The translations under genes were made by a program, and so were the position numbers. From Pirellulaceae bacterium (lineage in GTDB: Bacteria; Planctomycetota; Planctomycetia; Pirellulales; Pirellulaceae): a stretch of 64,000 nucleotides of DNA. This document shows, in pieces, positions 25,942 to 34,840 of the stretch (the stretch's first letter is position 1; each line of letters starts with the position of its first letter). The stretch is from NCBI GenBank assembly GCA_023382975.1, contig JAHDXO010000061.1, positions 1 through 64,000 on the forward strand, given 5' to 3'. The notes below the pieces were generated by a model that was given only the letters and a program-made list of their open reading frames with translations, was not told where the DNA came from and made no database searches.

Positions 25942-26724
25942 GTGGACCTCCACTTAAAAGACAGGGTCGCGATTGTGACGGGCGGATCGCGCGGCTTGGG
26001 CCAAGCCATTTGCGAGGGACTGGCTGCCGAGGGCGCGCAGGTGGCAATCGATTACCTCTCCGATCCGCGGGCCGGGATCGATTTGACAGAGGAAGCCGAA
26101 ACATTGGCGACTCGGCTGAACCGCCAATATGGCGTCGGCGCCGCGGCGATCGCCGCCGATGTCTCCGACGCAGGGCAGGTCGAGCGACTGTTCACCGAAA
26201 CCGAGCGCCGGTTGGGACCGCCCGACGTGCTGATCAACAACGCCGGGATCTGGCCCACCGCGATGGCGCACGAGATCGAAGAAGCCGATTTCCGGCGGGT
26301 GCTTGAAATCAACCTGATCGGCTCGTTCCTCACCTGCCGGGCCGCCGTCCGCCGCTGGTTGGAAGCCGGTCGCGGCGGCCGGATCGTCAACATCACCTCG
26401 CCCGCCGCCTTTCAGGGTTCGACGACGGGACACGCCCACTATGCGGCTTCGAAGGCCGGACTGGTCAGTTTCAGTTTGTCGCTGGCCCGCGAGGTCGCTC
26501 CGCAAGGGATTCATGTGAATTTGGTTGCTCCGGGGATGACCCGGACGGAGATGTCCCGCGACGCCTTGGCCGCCGGGGAATCGCATTACATCCAGCGCAT
26601 CCCGCTGCGGCGCATCGCCGAACCGGCCGACATTGCGGATGTGGTTGTTTTTCTCGCATCGCAGCGGGCTGCCTACATGACCGGCGCGACAGTCGATGTC
26701 ACGGGCGGCATGTTGATGCGTTAG
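25942..26724 (+). CDS. Short-chain dehydrogenase/reductase (SDR)
   Basis: 260 residues from GTG 25942 (VDLHLKDRVAIVTGGS); a TTG at 25909 is a weaker choice. Classical SDR motifs: VTGGSRGLGQAI (NAD(P) loop), LINNAGIW, the catalytic Ser in IVNITSPAAF, the Tyr-Lys pair in HYAASKAGLVSFS, and VAPGMTRTEM. C-terminal MTGATVDVTGGMLM is typical of FabG-like members. Likely a cytoplasmic tetrameric oxidoreductase of unknown substrate. It precedes the aldolase cassette on the same strand but is separated from it by a 129-base gap containing an inverted repeat. Confidence 0.88.
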   Translation: MDLHLKDRVAIVTGGSRGLGQAICEGLAAEGAQVAIDYLSDPRAGIDLTEEAETLATRLNRQYGVGAAAIAADVSDAGQVERLFTETERRLGPPDVLINNAGIWPTAMAHEIEEADFRRVLEINLIGSFLTCRAAVRRWLEAGRGGRIVNITSPAAFQGSTTGHAHYAASKAGLVSFSLSLAREVAPQGIHVNLVAPGMTRTEMSRDALAAGESHYIQRIPLRRIAEPADIADVVVFLASQRAAYMTGATVDVTGGMLMR

Positions 26725-26764
26725 AGTCTCAGTTCATCGGATGAGCGCACCGTGCGCCCATCTT

Positions 26765-26814
26765 GTACGTCAGCCCTTCCAGGCTGACAGGTCAGGCTGG
26801 AAAGCCTGACGTAC
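26765..26814. repeat. Inverted repeat, near-perfect 23-base arms
   Basis: Arms at 26765-26787 and 26792-26814 match at about 20 of 23 positions and begin and end with GTACGTCAG/CTGACGTAC. Each arm also contains a smaller palindrome. It lies between the SDR stop and the aldolase start, so it could end transcription or be a dispersed repeat. Confidence 0.65.
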
Positions 26815-26853
26815 TCTTTGATTGCGGCTGCGCCGCCTAAGGAGTGATTGTCG

Positions 26854-27714
26854 ATGCTTGTCACCTTGAAAGAGATTTTGAGCGATGCCCGGGCGAAGCG
26901 GTACGCCGTCCCGGCTTTCGATTTTACGGAAGACATCATGGCCCGCACGATCATCGAGACGGCCGTCGCCTGCCGCTCGCCGGTGATCATGATGACCCTG
27001 CAACGCGACTTGGACAGCGGCGGGGGACACGGCTGGATCTTTCAGTCAGCGGCGGCCAAGGCCGCGGCGGCCGCGGTCGACATCCCGGTCGTGTTGCATC
27101 TGGACCACGCGGGCGACCTGGCGACCGTGCGCAAGGCGCTGGACATGGGTTTTTCGTCGGTGATGATCGACGGCTCACAGCTTCCGTTCGACGAGAACGC
27201 GCAACTGACCCGCTCGATCGTCGATGTGGCCCGACCGCTTGGCGTGAGCGTCGAGGCCGAACTGGGCCATGTCGGCGGCATGGACTTGGAAGAGACCTCG
27301 CACGCGGAAAACGTGTTGACCGAACCCGACCAGTTGGCGCGCTTCGTCGCGCAGACGGGCTGCGACGCGCTGGCCGTGTCGATCGGGACCGCGCACGGCG
27401 TCTATCGCTCGCTGCCCGATTTGAATCTTGGGCGACTGCGGGAACTGAACGCGGTGAGCGACGTACCGCTGGTCCTGCACGGCGGTTCCGGCACGCCGGA
27501 CGACCAGATCCGGGTGGCGGTCCAGGAAGGCATCTGCAAACTGAACATCTACGCCGATCTGCGGATCGCCATGTACCGGGGACTGAAGACCAGCGCGGCG
27601 ATGCACGACCGCATCGACCCGTTGCCCCGCGAGCTGTTCCGGCCGATCCGCGAGGAACTGGCCGCGGTCGTGCGAGAAAAGATCGAATTGCTCGGCGCCG
27701 CCGGCAAGGCGTAA
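26854..27714 (+). CDS. Class II (zinc) fructose/tagatose-bisphosphate-type aldolase
   Basis: 286 residues from ATG 26854, with TAAGGAG correctly spaced upstream (a TTG six bases earlier is too close to it). Zinc and substrate motifs: VVLHLDHAGDLATVRKALDMGFSSVMIDGS (His/Asp), VEAELGHVGG (Glu/His), SIGTAHGVYRSLPDL (His), PLVLHGGSGTPDDQI (His) and CKLNIYADL (Asn/Asp). The protein belongs to the GatY/KbaY/Fba group that splits ketose phosphates. With the two dehydrogenases downstream it suggests a dedicated sugar or polyol pathway. Substrate not assignable. Confidence 0.88.
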   Translation: MLVTLKEILSDARAKRYAVPAFDFTEDIMARTIIETAVACRSPVIMMTLQRDLDSGGGHGWIFQSAAAKAAAAAVDIPVVLHLDHAGDLATVRKALDMGFSSVMIDGSQLPFDENAQLTRSIVDVARPLGVSVEAELGHVGGMDLEETSHAENVLTEPDQLARFVAQTGCDALAVSIGTAHGVYRSLPDLNLGRLRELNAVSDVPLVLHGGSGTPDDQIRVAVQEGICKLNIYADLRIAMYRGLKTSAAMHDRIDPLPRELFRPIREELAAVVREKIELLGAAGKA

Positions 27715-27724
27715 TCAACGGCAG

Positions 27725-27748
27725 CACGCCGAAGCGTGAACTCCAGCG
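27725..27748. repeat. Palindromic repeat, family 2 (CACGCCGAAGCGTGAACTCC)
   Basis: A hairpin-forming core CACGCCGAAGCGTG followed by AACTCCAGCG, starting 10 bases after the aldolase stop. A half-copy (GCATGCTGAAGCGCAT) follows at about 27751-27766. Confidence 0.65.
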
Positions 27749-27805
27749 CTGGCATGCTGAAGCGCATATTCCACCCAGACGTCTTACGCGAAGAGGAATC
27801 AAACC

Positions 27806-28849
27806 ATGCATCTGCTGGCGATCAGCGACAACTACATCCCGGCCGAATTCATGCGGCAGGGATTCGCGACGCTCGAAGACCTCGGCGTGCGGGTCGAGGT
27901 GCGGAGTTGGGAGCAGCCGACCCTGATCGACCTGCAACAGGCGAATCTGGCGATCGAGCAGAATGGGCCGGACGCCGTGCCCTTGCCGGCCGAACTGACT
28001 GACGGGATCGAGCGTTTCGAGATCGTCTGCGTCCAGTTTGCGCCGTTGGGCCGGGCGACCTTGGCGGCCGCCTCGAACCTGAAGACCATCGGCGTGCTGC
28101 GCGGCGGCACGGAGAACGTCGCGGTCGATCTGGCGACCGAGCGGGGGATCGCGGTGCTCAACACGCCCGGCCGCAACGCGCGGGCCGTCGCCGAATGCGC
28201 GCTGGGGCTGATCCTGGCCGAAGTGCGGAACATCGCGCGAGGCCATGCCGCGCTGAAGGCCGGGCATTGGACTCGCGACTTCCCGAACCGCGACGAGATC
28301 CCGGAGTTGAACGAGCGCACGGTCGGCTTGGTCGGCTACGGCGCTGTGGCGCGACTGCTGGCCGGCTATCTGCAGTCGCTCGGATGCCGAATCTTAGCCT
28401 ACGATCCGCTCGTGTCCGGCGACACGGCGCCCGCCGAACTGGTCGACCTGCCCGAGTTGCTGCGCCAGTCCGATGTCGTCTCGTTGCACGCGCGGCTGAG
28501 CGAAGAGACCAAGCATTTGATCGGCGCGGCGCAGATCGCGCTGATGAAGCCGACGGCGGTGCTGGTCAATACGGCGCGCAGCGGACTGGTGGACGAACGA
28601 GCGCTGGTCGACGCGCTCCAGCGGCGCGCGATCGGCGGTGCGGCACTGGACGTGTTCGACGAAGAGCCGTTGCCCGCGGGGCATCCGCTAATCGAACTGG
28701 ACAACGTCACGCTGGTGCCGCACCTGGCGGGCAGCACAATCGACGCCTTTCGCAACAGCCCCAAATTGTTAGCCGGCCACTTGCGGCGCATGTTGACCGG
28801 CGATGGCCGATTGCCGATCATCAACGGAGTACGCCCCAGTTTCCCCTGA
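27806..28849 (+). CDS. D-isomer-specific 2-hydroxyacid dehydrogenase
   Basis: 347 residues. The NAD-binding fold is shown by GLVGYGAVARLLAGYLQSLG. Catalytic positions follow family order: Arg in LVNTARSGLVDERALVDAL, Glu in AALDVFDEEPLPAGHPL, and His in VTLVPHLAGSTIDAF. The N-terminal catalytic-domain marker KTIGVLRGGTENVAVDLATERGI is also present. Members reduce 2-ketoacids or oxidise D-2-hydroxyacids (glycerate, phosphoglycerate, lactate types). It lies between the aldolase and the iron-type alcohol dehydrogenase, 21 bases before the latter, consistent with an operon for one carbohydrate. Confidence 0.88.
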   Translation: MHLLAISDNYIPAEFMRQGFATLEDLGVRVEVRSWEQPTLIDLQQANLAIEQNGPDAVPLPAELTDGIERFEIVCVQFAPLGRATLAAASNLKTIGVLRGGTENVAVDLATERGIAVLNTPGRNARAVAECALGLILAEVRNIARGHAALKAGHWTRDFPNRDEIPELNERTVGLVGYGAVARLLAGYLQSLGCRILAYDPLVSGDTAPAELVDLPELLRQSDVVSLHARLSEETKHLIGAAQIALMKPTAVLVNTARSGLVDERALVDALQRRAIGGAALDVFDEEPLPAGHPLIELDNVTLVPHLAGSTIDAFRNSPKLLAGHLRRMLTGDGRLPIINGVRPSFP

Positions 28850-28870
28850 CCAACTTGAGGAGAAATCGCA

Positions 28871-29989
28871 ATGAAAATGGTCTTTATCGCGCCGCACAAG
28901 TACGTCCAAGGACGCGGGGTCATGGCCGAGATCGGCAGCTACCTGAAGCTGCTGGGAAACAAGCCGATCCTGCTGTGGGACGATGTGGTCAAGGGCTTGG
29001 TTGGCCAGACCGTGCTGGCCAGCGTCGCCGGCGCCGGGCTGACGCCGGTCGACGTGCGTTTCGGCGGCGAGGCCACGCACGAGGAGGCCGCGCGCGTGGC
29101 CGCGTTGGCGCGCGAGCACGGCGCCGACTCGATCGTCGGACTGGGCGGCGGCAAGTCGATCGACATCGCCAAGGCCGTCTCGGTCGATGCGCGGCTGCGG
29201 CTGATGACCGTTCCCACCATCGCTGCGACCGATGCGCCGACCAGCGCCGCCAGCGTCTGGTACGACGCGAATTCGAACTTCATGGGCTTCGAGTGCTGGC
29301 CGTTCAACCCCGACGTCGTGCTGGTCGACACCCAGGTGATTGCCAGCGGCCCGCCGCGCGCCTTTGCCGCCGGGATGGGCGATGCACTGGCGACCTGGGT
29401 CGAAGCCGAAGCGTCCTACAAGACCCGCGCCACGACCCTCGCCGGCGGCGTGGCGACGCGCGCCGCCATGGCCATTGCGCGGCTGGGTTACGAGATGCTG
29501 TTGGAGTACGGTCTGGAAGCGCTGCGCGCCGTCCGCCAGGGCGTGGTGACACCGGCGGTGGAGAAGATCGTCGAGGCGAACGTGCTACACTCGGGACTGG
29601 GCTTCGAAAGCGGCGGTTTGGCCACGGCTCACATGATCGCCAACCCGCTATCGAATTTCCCGGAATGCAAAGGTCTGATGCACGGCGAGAAAGTCGGTTT
29701 CGGAATCATCACCCAGTTGTGCCTGGACGAAGACACCGACGTCGACGAGATGAACCGCATCGTCGACTTCGAAATCGCCATCGGGTTGCCCGTCACGTTC
29801 ACCGACTTGAACCTGGAGGGCGTCACCCGCGAGCGGTTGCAGATGATCGGCGACGCCTGCGCCGGCGAGGGCTCGCTGTGCCACAACCACTGTTTCCGAG
29901 TCACCGCGGACGACGCCATCGACGCCATGATCGCCGCCGACGCCCTGGGCCGCGAACGCAAAGCCCTGATGGGTTTGGCCGCATCGTGA
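28871..29989 (+). CDS. Glycerol dehydrogenase family (GldA-like) alcohol dehydrogenase
   Basis: 372 residues; TGAGGAGAAAT is a good ribosome site. The NAD motif is SIVGLGGGKSIDIAKAVS and the coenzyme loop MTVPTIAATDAPTSAASVWYD. Metal ligands are expected at the Asp in AAGMGDALATWVEA, the His in GGLATAHMIANPLS and the His in LMHGEKVGFGI. This is the group III/GldA pattern that oxidises glycerol or related polyols with NAD. Its place after an aldolase and a hydroxyacid dehydrogenase suggests the reductive or oxidative step of a short polyol route. The exact substrate is not readable. Confidence 0.88.
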   Translation: MKMVFIAPHKYVQGRGVMAEIGSYLKLLGNKPILLWDDVVKGLVGQTVLASVAGAGLTPVDVRFGGEATHEEAARVAALAREHGADSIVGLGGGKSIDIAKAVSVDARLRLMTVPTIAATDAPTSAASVWYDANSNFMGFECWPFNPDVVLVDTQVIASGPPRAFAAGMGDALATWVEAEASYKTRATTLAGGVATRAAMAIARLGYEMLLEYGLEALRAVRQGVVTPAVEKIVEANVLHSGLGFESGGLATAHMIANPLSNFPECKGLMHGEKVGFGIITQLCLDEDTDVDEMNRIVDFEIAIGLPVTFTDLNLEGVTRERLQMIGDACAGEGSLCHNHCFRVTADDAIDAMIAADALGRERKALMGLAAS

Positions 29990-30016
29990 CGATCAACGCC
30001 GTGAAGGATTTCGGTG

Positions 30017-30074
30017 GCCGAATTCGTGAGAATTCGGATAATTTGCGAGCATTCCGAATTCTCACGAATTCGGC
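30017..30074. repeat. Perfect inverted repeat with 22-base arms
   Basis: Arms at 30017-30038 and 30053-30074 are exact complements with a 14-base AT-rich loop; each arm contains GAATTC twice over. A degenerate half-copy lies at 10558-10587. It follows the glycerol dehydrogenase gene and could fold into a very stable hairpin, but has no T-run. Confidence 0.8.
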
Positions 30075-30160
30075 TACGATCCGCTCGCGCATGCCTTTTT
30101 TCGCCTCAGGAAATGCTTCACGGCGTTGCGTAACGATCCCTGATAGACGCAGTACCGGAG

Positions 30161-30252
30161 CGTACGCTTTGGCGTGCCTGGGCGTTGGTGTTCACGCTTT
30201 AGCGTGTCTGGGCGTGAACATGACGCCGCACGCTGAAGCGTGAACTCCAGCG
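30161..30252. repeat. Cluster of family 2 palindromic repeats
   Basis: Three related units: 30161-30176 (CGTACGCTTTGGCGTG), 30191-30206 (TTCACGCTTTAGCGTG) and 30229-30252 (CACGCTGAAGCGTGAACTCC...). The last is in opposite orientation to the first two. Confidence 0.65.
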
Positions 30253-30292
30253 CGGCACAAACTCCAACGGGCAAGCCGACGAGGATTTCGCC

Positions 30293-31972
30293 ATGCAGCG
30301 ATGCACGCCCGCCAGTTCGTTTCCCTTGGCAAGCGCATTCGCTTACGCTTGCACCGCGTCGCTCATCTGGCTCGCCGCCGCCGGCCCGTCCTTGGCGGCC
30401 GGCATCGAGGGCGTCGCCGCGCGGTTCGCCGACCGCAAAGCGTTCGACCGGTTCGTCGCCGAGGGTCGTGACTCGCCGTTCGGATTGGACTATGTGTTCG
30501 TCCACAGCCCCGGCGCGCGGGATGCCAAGCTGGTGGATCGCGTGTGCGGCGAAGTCGGCTTCCGCTGGGTCAACTTGAGTCGACTGGAATGGAAGCTCGT
30601 CGAGCCCAAGGCGCCGCGCGACGGCCAACACACCTACCACTGGTCCGATCTGGATGCGGCCGTCCGCACTTGGCAGCGCAACGGCGTCCACATCATGCTG
30701 TCGTTGCGTTTCGAATCGCCTTGGGCCACGGCTCCGAAAAGCGATTCAGAGTTCGTCTACCTGCGCGGACTGGCCAAGCAGGTGGCTCTGCTCGGGGCCG
30801 ACTACCTGCCCAAGCCCGAACACCTGCCGCACCTGCGCGAGTACGCGCGGCGTCTGGTTGAACGCTACGACGGCGACGGGATCGACGACATGCCGGGACT
30901 GCAATTCCCCGTGCTTCACTACCAGGTGGGCAACGAGTACTACAACGAAGTCTTTTGGACCGGAACCGCGAACGAGTACGGGCAACTGTTGCACCACTTC
31001 GTTGCGGGCGCGAGGGCGGCGTGCCCCGACGTGCGAATCGTCCTCTCGGGTATCGGACTGGAAAACGTCTACGGCTTCTACGACGCGGGGATGGATCCGC
31101 GAACCGAAGCTTTTGTGCGCAGCCGGTTGCCCAAGGTGCCGCCGAACATGCAGACGTTCCTCAAACGCAGCGAAGCTTTCAGCCGCGCAACGGTCGGCTT
31201 CTCCAACGATTACGACATCCTGGATGCGCGCTGGCCCAACTTCGGGATCGTCGCCAAGAGCCGCGAATTGCTGAAAGAACTGGGCTGCCCCGACAAACCG
31301 GTGTGGAGCGCCGAGATCTACAGCGGATTTCCGCTATCGGAAGCCTTGGTCTTGCCCAACTGGACGTTGCACGCTTGGCCGACACCGTCGCGCAGTCTGG
31401 AATATCTCCGCGTGTTGACCAATCGGAACCACGCGGACTTCGAAACGGTCAACCGTTGGTACCGGGGATTGCAGGCGGCCCAGGTCGTCAAAATCTGCAT
31501 GGTCGCTCTGCACGCCGGCAGCGAGAAACTGATGATGGGCTGGGCCATCGATATCCAAAACCCTCTGGCTGTCTCGACCCTGTCGCACCACGGACTGTAC
31601 AGCGCCACCTTCGAGCATCTGTGGCCGGCAGCGTACACGTACGATTTGACCATCCGCAAGCTGAACGGCGTGCAGCGAGTGGAACGGCTGCGCGCGGCCG
31701 ATTCGGTCTTTGTCTACCGCGCGGATCTGGGGCAGGATCGCTTCGTGCTGATCGCCTTCTGCGACGATCATATCGGGCAGAATCACGACGAGCCGACCGC
31801 CGTGACGCAAGGTACCATCCCGTGGCGGACTCGGCGGGCGCGCGTCACGCAAGCGATCACCGAGATCGGCGTGACCGAGGCCAAAACCGAGCAAGTCGAA
31901 GCCCGCGGCGGCATGTTGCGGCTGCAACTGACCGAATATCCCGTCTTCATCGAGCCTGTGGACGAACGCTGA
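30293..31972 (+). CDS. Exported glycoside hydrolase-like protein (TIM barrel, clan GH-A type)
   Basis: 559 residues. The signal peptide is about residues 1-36 (SLIWLAAAGPSLAA). The barrel contains HYQVGNEYYNEVFW at about residue 213, with the Asn-Glu pair that carries the acid/base Glu in clan GH-A, and KPVWSAEIYSGFP at about residue 340, a candidate nucleophile Glu. An earlier HIMLSLRFESPWAT strand also fits. A beta-rich C-terminal region follows (about residue 440 on). It resembles GH39/GH5-like enzymes but was not placed in a numbered family. Acts outside the cytoplasm, presumably on a polysaccharide. Confidence 0.68.
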   Translation: MQRCTPASSFPLASAFAYACTASLIWLAAAGPSLAAGIEGVAARFADRKAFDRFVAEGRDSPFGLDYVFVHSPGARDAKLVDRVCGEVGFRWVNLSRLEWKLVEPKAPRDGQHTYHWSDLDAAVRTWQRNGVHIMLSLRFESPWATAPKSDSEFVYLRGLAKQVALLGADYLPKPEHLPHLREYARRLVERYDGDGIDDMPGLQFPVLHYQVGNEYYNEVFWTGTANEYGQLLHHFVAGARAACPDVRIVLSGIGLENVYGFYDAGMDPRTEAFVRSRLPKVPPNMQTFLKRSEAFSRATVGFSNDYDILDARWPNFGIVAKSRELLKELGCPDKPVWSAEIYSGFPLSEALVLPNWTLHAWPTPSRSLEYLRVLTNRNHADFETVNRWYRGLQAAQVVKICMVALHAGSEKLMMGWAIDIQNPLAVSTLSHHGLYSATFEHLWPAAYTYDLTIRKLNGVQRVERLRAADSVFVYRADLGQDRFVLIAFCDDHIGQNHDEPTAVTQGTIPWRTRRARVTQAITEIGVTEAKTEQVEARGGMLRLQLTEYPVFIEPVDER

Positions 31973-32130
31973 GAACCGGCGAAACAACCGTCCCCAAACC
32001 GGGTTACAATGTCATCGGCTAAGCTGTGGCCTCGCCCGTCGCGCGAACGTGGAGCCGAACGGCCGGTTTTCGATCGGCTCAATTTGTCGAAATCGCGCGC
32101 CATCAGATCCACCTTTTCAGGAGTGACAGT

Positions 32131-33486
32131 ATGCAATTTCCGCGATCCTACTCTGCCATTTGTTGGGTGGCTTTTTCGGCCGTTTCACTCGCTGCGCCGG
32201 CCCTGGCCAGCGACTGGGCTCGTTTCCGTGGTTCGAACGGCTCGGGCGTCAGTTCCGACGAGGAGCCTGTGCCTACGACTTGGAGCGCCACGGAAAACCT
32301 GAAATGGAGAGTCGCACTCCCCGGTCCGGGATCCTCCAGCCCCATCGTCGTTGGTGATCGCGTTTTTGTGACTTGCTGGTCAGGTTACGGAGTGGATCGC
32401 GGCAGTTCGAGTGATCAGCGACAGTTGCGGAGGCACCTGATCTGCCTGAATCGCGAGACGGGCGAAACGATCTGGTCCAGGGCGGTCGAGCCGGTGTTGC
32501 CCGAGGACAATTACGGCGGCATGTTCGCTCAGCACGGCTATGCCTCGCACACGCCGGTCTCCGATGGGCAGCGAGTCTATGTCTTCTTCGGCAAGACCGG
32601 AGCCCTGGCGTTCGACATGGAAGGCAACCAGCTTTGGCAGACCAGTGTTGGCACCGGGTTGGACCCTCGCAGTTGGGGGTCAGCATCAAGTCCGATTCTT
32701 TACAAGAATATGCTGATCGTGACCGCGTCGGCCGAGAGCCAGTCGCTGGTTGCGCTGAACAAGGAGAACGGCGAAGTGGTCTGGCGCAAGGAGGCGTCGG
32801 GGCTTGCGGGCCTGTGGGGAACTCCGGTGCTGATCGAGGTGGATCAGGATCGCACCGATCTCGTCGTTGGCGTGCCCTACGAAATTTGGGGGTTCGATCC
32901 GGAAACGGGCAAGTTCCGTTGGTACAGCGAGGCGATGGATACCGATTCGTTCTGTTCCAGCGTGGTGGCAGGCGGGGGCGTGGCCTATGCGATCGAGGGA
33001 CGCAGTGGCGGTTCGATCGCCGTGCGGGCCGGTGGCGAAGACGATGTGACCCGGTCGCATGTGGTCTGGACAGGCCGCCATGCGAACCGTATTGGAACCC
33101 CCGTTTTGTACGAGGGACGCTTGTACTTTTTCGCGAACCGAATCGCCAGTTGTCTCGACGCCAGCACGGGCGAGGAGATCTTCCGGTCGCGGCTGGAGGG
33201 GCTCGGTTCCGGTCCGATCTCCGGTGGCGGGTTCGGCGGGCGCGGAGGAGGCGGTGGCGGCATGGGCGGCGGCGATTACGCGTCCCCGGTGGTCGCCGAC
33301 GGCAAGGTCTATTTCCAGACTCGCGCGGGCGACATGGTGGTGATCCGAGCCGGCCGCGAATTCCAGCAACTGGCGGTAAACCGGGTGACGTCGGAAAACG
33401 AAGACTTCAGCGCCACGCCCGCGATCAGCAACGGCCAGTTGTTCATTCGTTCAAGCCGCCATCTGTACTGCGTGGCCCAGAAGTGA
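32131..33486 (+). CDS. Exported PQQ-like beta-propeller protein
   Basis: 451 residues from ATG 32131 with CAGGAGTG upstream; the longer open frame adds a region without homology. Signal peptide CWVAFSAVSLAAPALA. The mature start DWARFRGSNGSGVSSDE is the standard opening of planctomycete PQQ-like outer-membrane propeller proteins. Blade motifs recur: LICLNRETGETIWSRAV, LVALNKENGEVVWRKEAS, IWGFDPETGKFRWYSEA and SCLDASTGEEIFRSRL. A Gly-rich loop (about nt 33225-33275, GGGFGGRGGGGGGMGGGD) interrupts the last blades. Probably a structural or interaction protein without bound PQQ. Function unknown. Confidence 0.85.
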   Translation: MQFPRSYSAICWVAFSAVSLAAPALASDWARFRGSNGSGVSSDEEPVPTTWSATENLKWRVALPGPGSSSPIVVGDRVFVTCWSGYGVDRGSSSDQRQLRRHLICLNRETGETIWSRAVEPVLPEDNYGGMFAQHGYASHTPVSDGQRVYVFFGKTGALAFDMEGNQLWQTSVGTGLDPRSWGSASSPILYKNMLIVTASAESQSLVALNKENGEVVWRKEASGLAGLWGTPVLIEVDQDRTDLVVGVPYEIWGFDPETGKFRWYSEAMDTDSFCSSVVAGGGVAYAIEGRSGGSIAVRAGGEDDVTRSHVVWTGRHANRIGTPVLYEGRLYFFANRIASCLDASTGEEIFRSRLEGLGSGPISGGGFGGRGGGGGGMGGGDYASPVVADGKVYFQTRAGDMVVIRAGREFQQLAVNRVTSENEDFSATPAISNGQLFIRSSRHLYCVAQK

Positions 33487-33764
33487 GGAGTCTGGAGACA
33501 GCGACGTCGGTTCCCGAACCCTCGGGACGGCGCGACTGGTTCCGGGCAAAACGAAAACCTGCCATCCTGAACCGCCGCTGGCGCATCGTCGTGGTCGCTG
33601 GAATTTTTTTGTGAGGATACTGTTCAGCATGGCCGCAAGCTGTCTATCATAAATCGCTGGGTTCGTGTGGCTCCGCGGCGTGTTCTGCGCAAAGCGGAGC
33701 GGAAATACGTGTAGTACGCCAGCTCTTGTCATTCTCATTTCCCGGAGGACGGAGGATTTTTCTC

Positions 33765-34790
33765 ATGTCACATTCGCGTGTGCGAGGGTTTACGCTCGTC
33801 GAGTTGCTGGTGGTGATCGCCATCATCGGCATTCTGGTCGCGCTGTTGCTGCCGGCGATCCAGGCGGCCCGCGAGGCGGCTCGCCGCTCGCAGTGCAGCA
33901 ACAATCTCAAGCAGATCGCGTTGGCGATCAACAACTACCACGACACCTACAAAGTCTTCCCGCCCGCGCGGATCGGCAGCGGGCACATGACTAACAACGC
34001 GCATCTGGTCAACAGCGTGAAGAACACCACGGGGTGGGCGCTGTTGCTGCCGTTCCTCGAACAGCAGGCAGCACACGATCAGTACGACTTTAACGTGTGT
34101 TCCAGCAGCGCCCTGCCCGGAACGGGCTACACCGCGACCGTGGCCGGTAACGACACGATCAATCAGCCGATCTACTCGCAGCGTTTCAAGATGTTGGAGT
34201 GTCCATCGCACAACAAGGCGGGCGAGCAGCGCACCAATCAGCCCGGCACCCAGGACCAGTACAGCATGCGGGGTGCCCGCCGCACCAGCTACTTCTTCTC
34301 GACCGGCCAGTACGAGGATCTCAATTCGCCCTATCCGAATCTGCTTTCCCGCCGACTGCGAGGTTTGGGGGCGTTCGGCAGCGACGGGGCGGCTCGCATC
34401 GGCGACATCATGGACGGCACTAGCAATGCACTGTTGATTGGCGAGTCGGTGGGGGGAACCCGCAAGGTGGACGAGAACTGGGGTCCCTGGGGATTGAACG
34501 GAACGGGAACGTGTTGCCATGGGGTAGTGATGGCGGACAACAACACGGCGCTGCCCGGCACGCCGATCACCTTTAGCGCGGCGCATGTCCGCGACTACGG
34601 CATCAACTCGGCCTATCAGAACGACCCTCAGCGCCGCCATTTCGCCTACACCTTCAGCAGCCTACACCCGGGCGGCGCACAGTTCGCCTTGTGCGATGGC
34701 TCCACCCGGTTTCTGGCCGAATCGCTGGATTACTTGACCTTGATCCGACTGGCCTACATCGCGGATAAAGAACCGCTGGGTCAGTTCTGA
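33765..34790 (+). CDS. DUF1559 prepilin-like protein, cassette 1
   Basis: 341 residues from ATG 33765 with GGAGGA upstream. The type IV prepilin-like start RGFTLVELLVVIAIIGILVALLLPAIQAAREAARRSQCSNNLKQ has the processing site before Phe and the +5 Glu. The C-terminal H-X9-DG motif is present in SLHPGGAQFALCDGSTRF. Between them is the beta-rich DUF1559 domain. In planctomycetes these pseudopilin-like proteins occur in many copies per genome and are thought to build surface or periplasmic fibres. It is followed 50 bases later by a small lipoprotein, as are the two paralogues downstream. Confidence 0.92.
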   Translation: MSHSRVRGFTLVELLVVIAIIGILVALLLPAIQAAREAARRSQCSNNLKQIALAINNYHDTYKVFPPARIGSGHMTNNAHLVNSVKNTTGWALLLPFLEQQAAHDQYDFNVCSSSALPGTGYTATVAGNDTINQPIYSQRFKMLECPSHNKAGEQRTNQPGTQDQYSMRGARRTSYFFSTGQYEDLNSPYPNLLSRRLRGLGAFGSDGAARIGDIMDGTSNALLIGESVGGTRKVDENWGPWGLNGTGTCCHGVVMADNNTALPGTPITFSAAHVRDYGINSAYQNDPQRRHFAYTFSSLHPGGAQFALCDGSTRFLAESLDYLTLIRLAYIADKEPLGQF

Positions 34791-34840
34791 ATTTTCGTGT
34801 AAGGTTTTGGCCCGTTCGAATTTGCGGAAGGTTTGGACTT

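Larger units (their letters stand above)
29990..30292. other. 303-base gene-free spacer full of palindromes
   Basis: No reading frame with family homology was found. The spacer holds a perfect inverted repeat at 30017-30074 and a cluster of family 2 repeats at about 30161-30252, ending 41 bases before the glycosidase start. It is essentially a repeat island between two plus-strand genes. Confidence 0.6.

Noticed and set aside
28195..30243. Plus-strand frame overlapping the 2-hydroxyacid and glycerol dehydrogenase genes
   Set aside because: Out-of-frame shadow rich in Arg, with no domain; both dehydrogenases have full motifs in the other frame.
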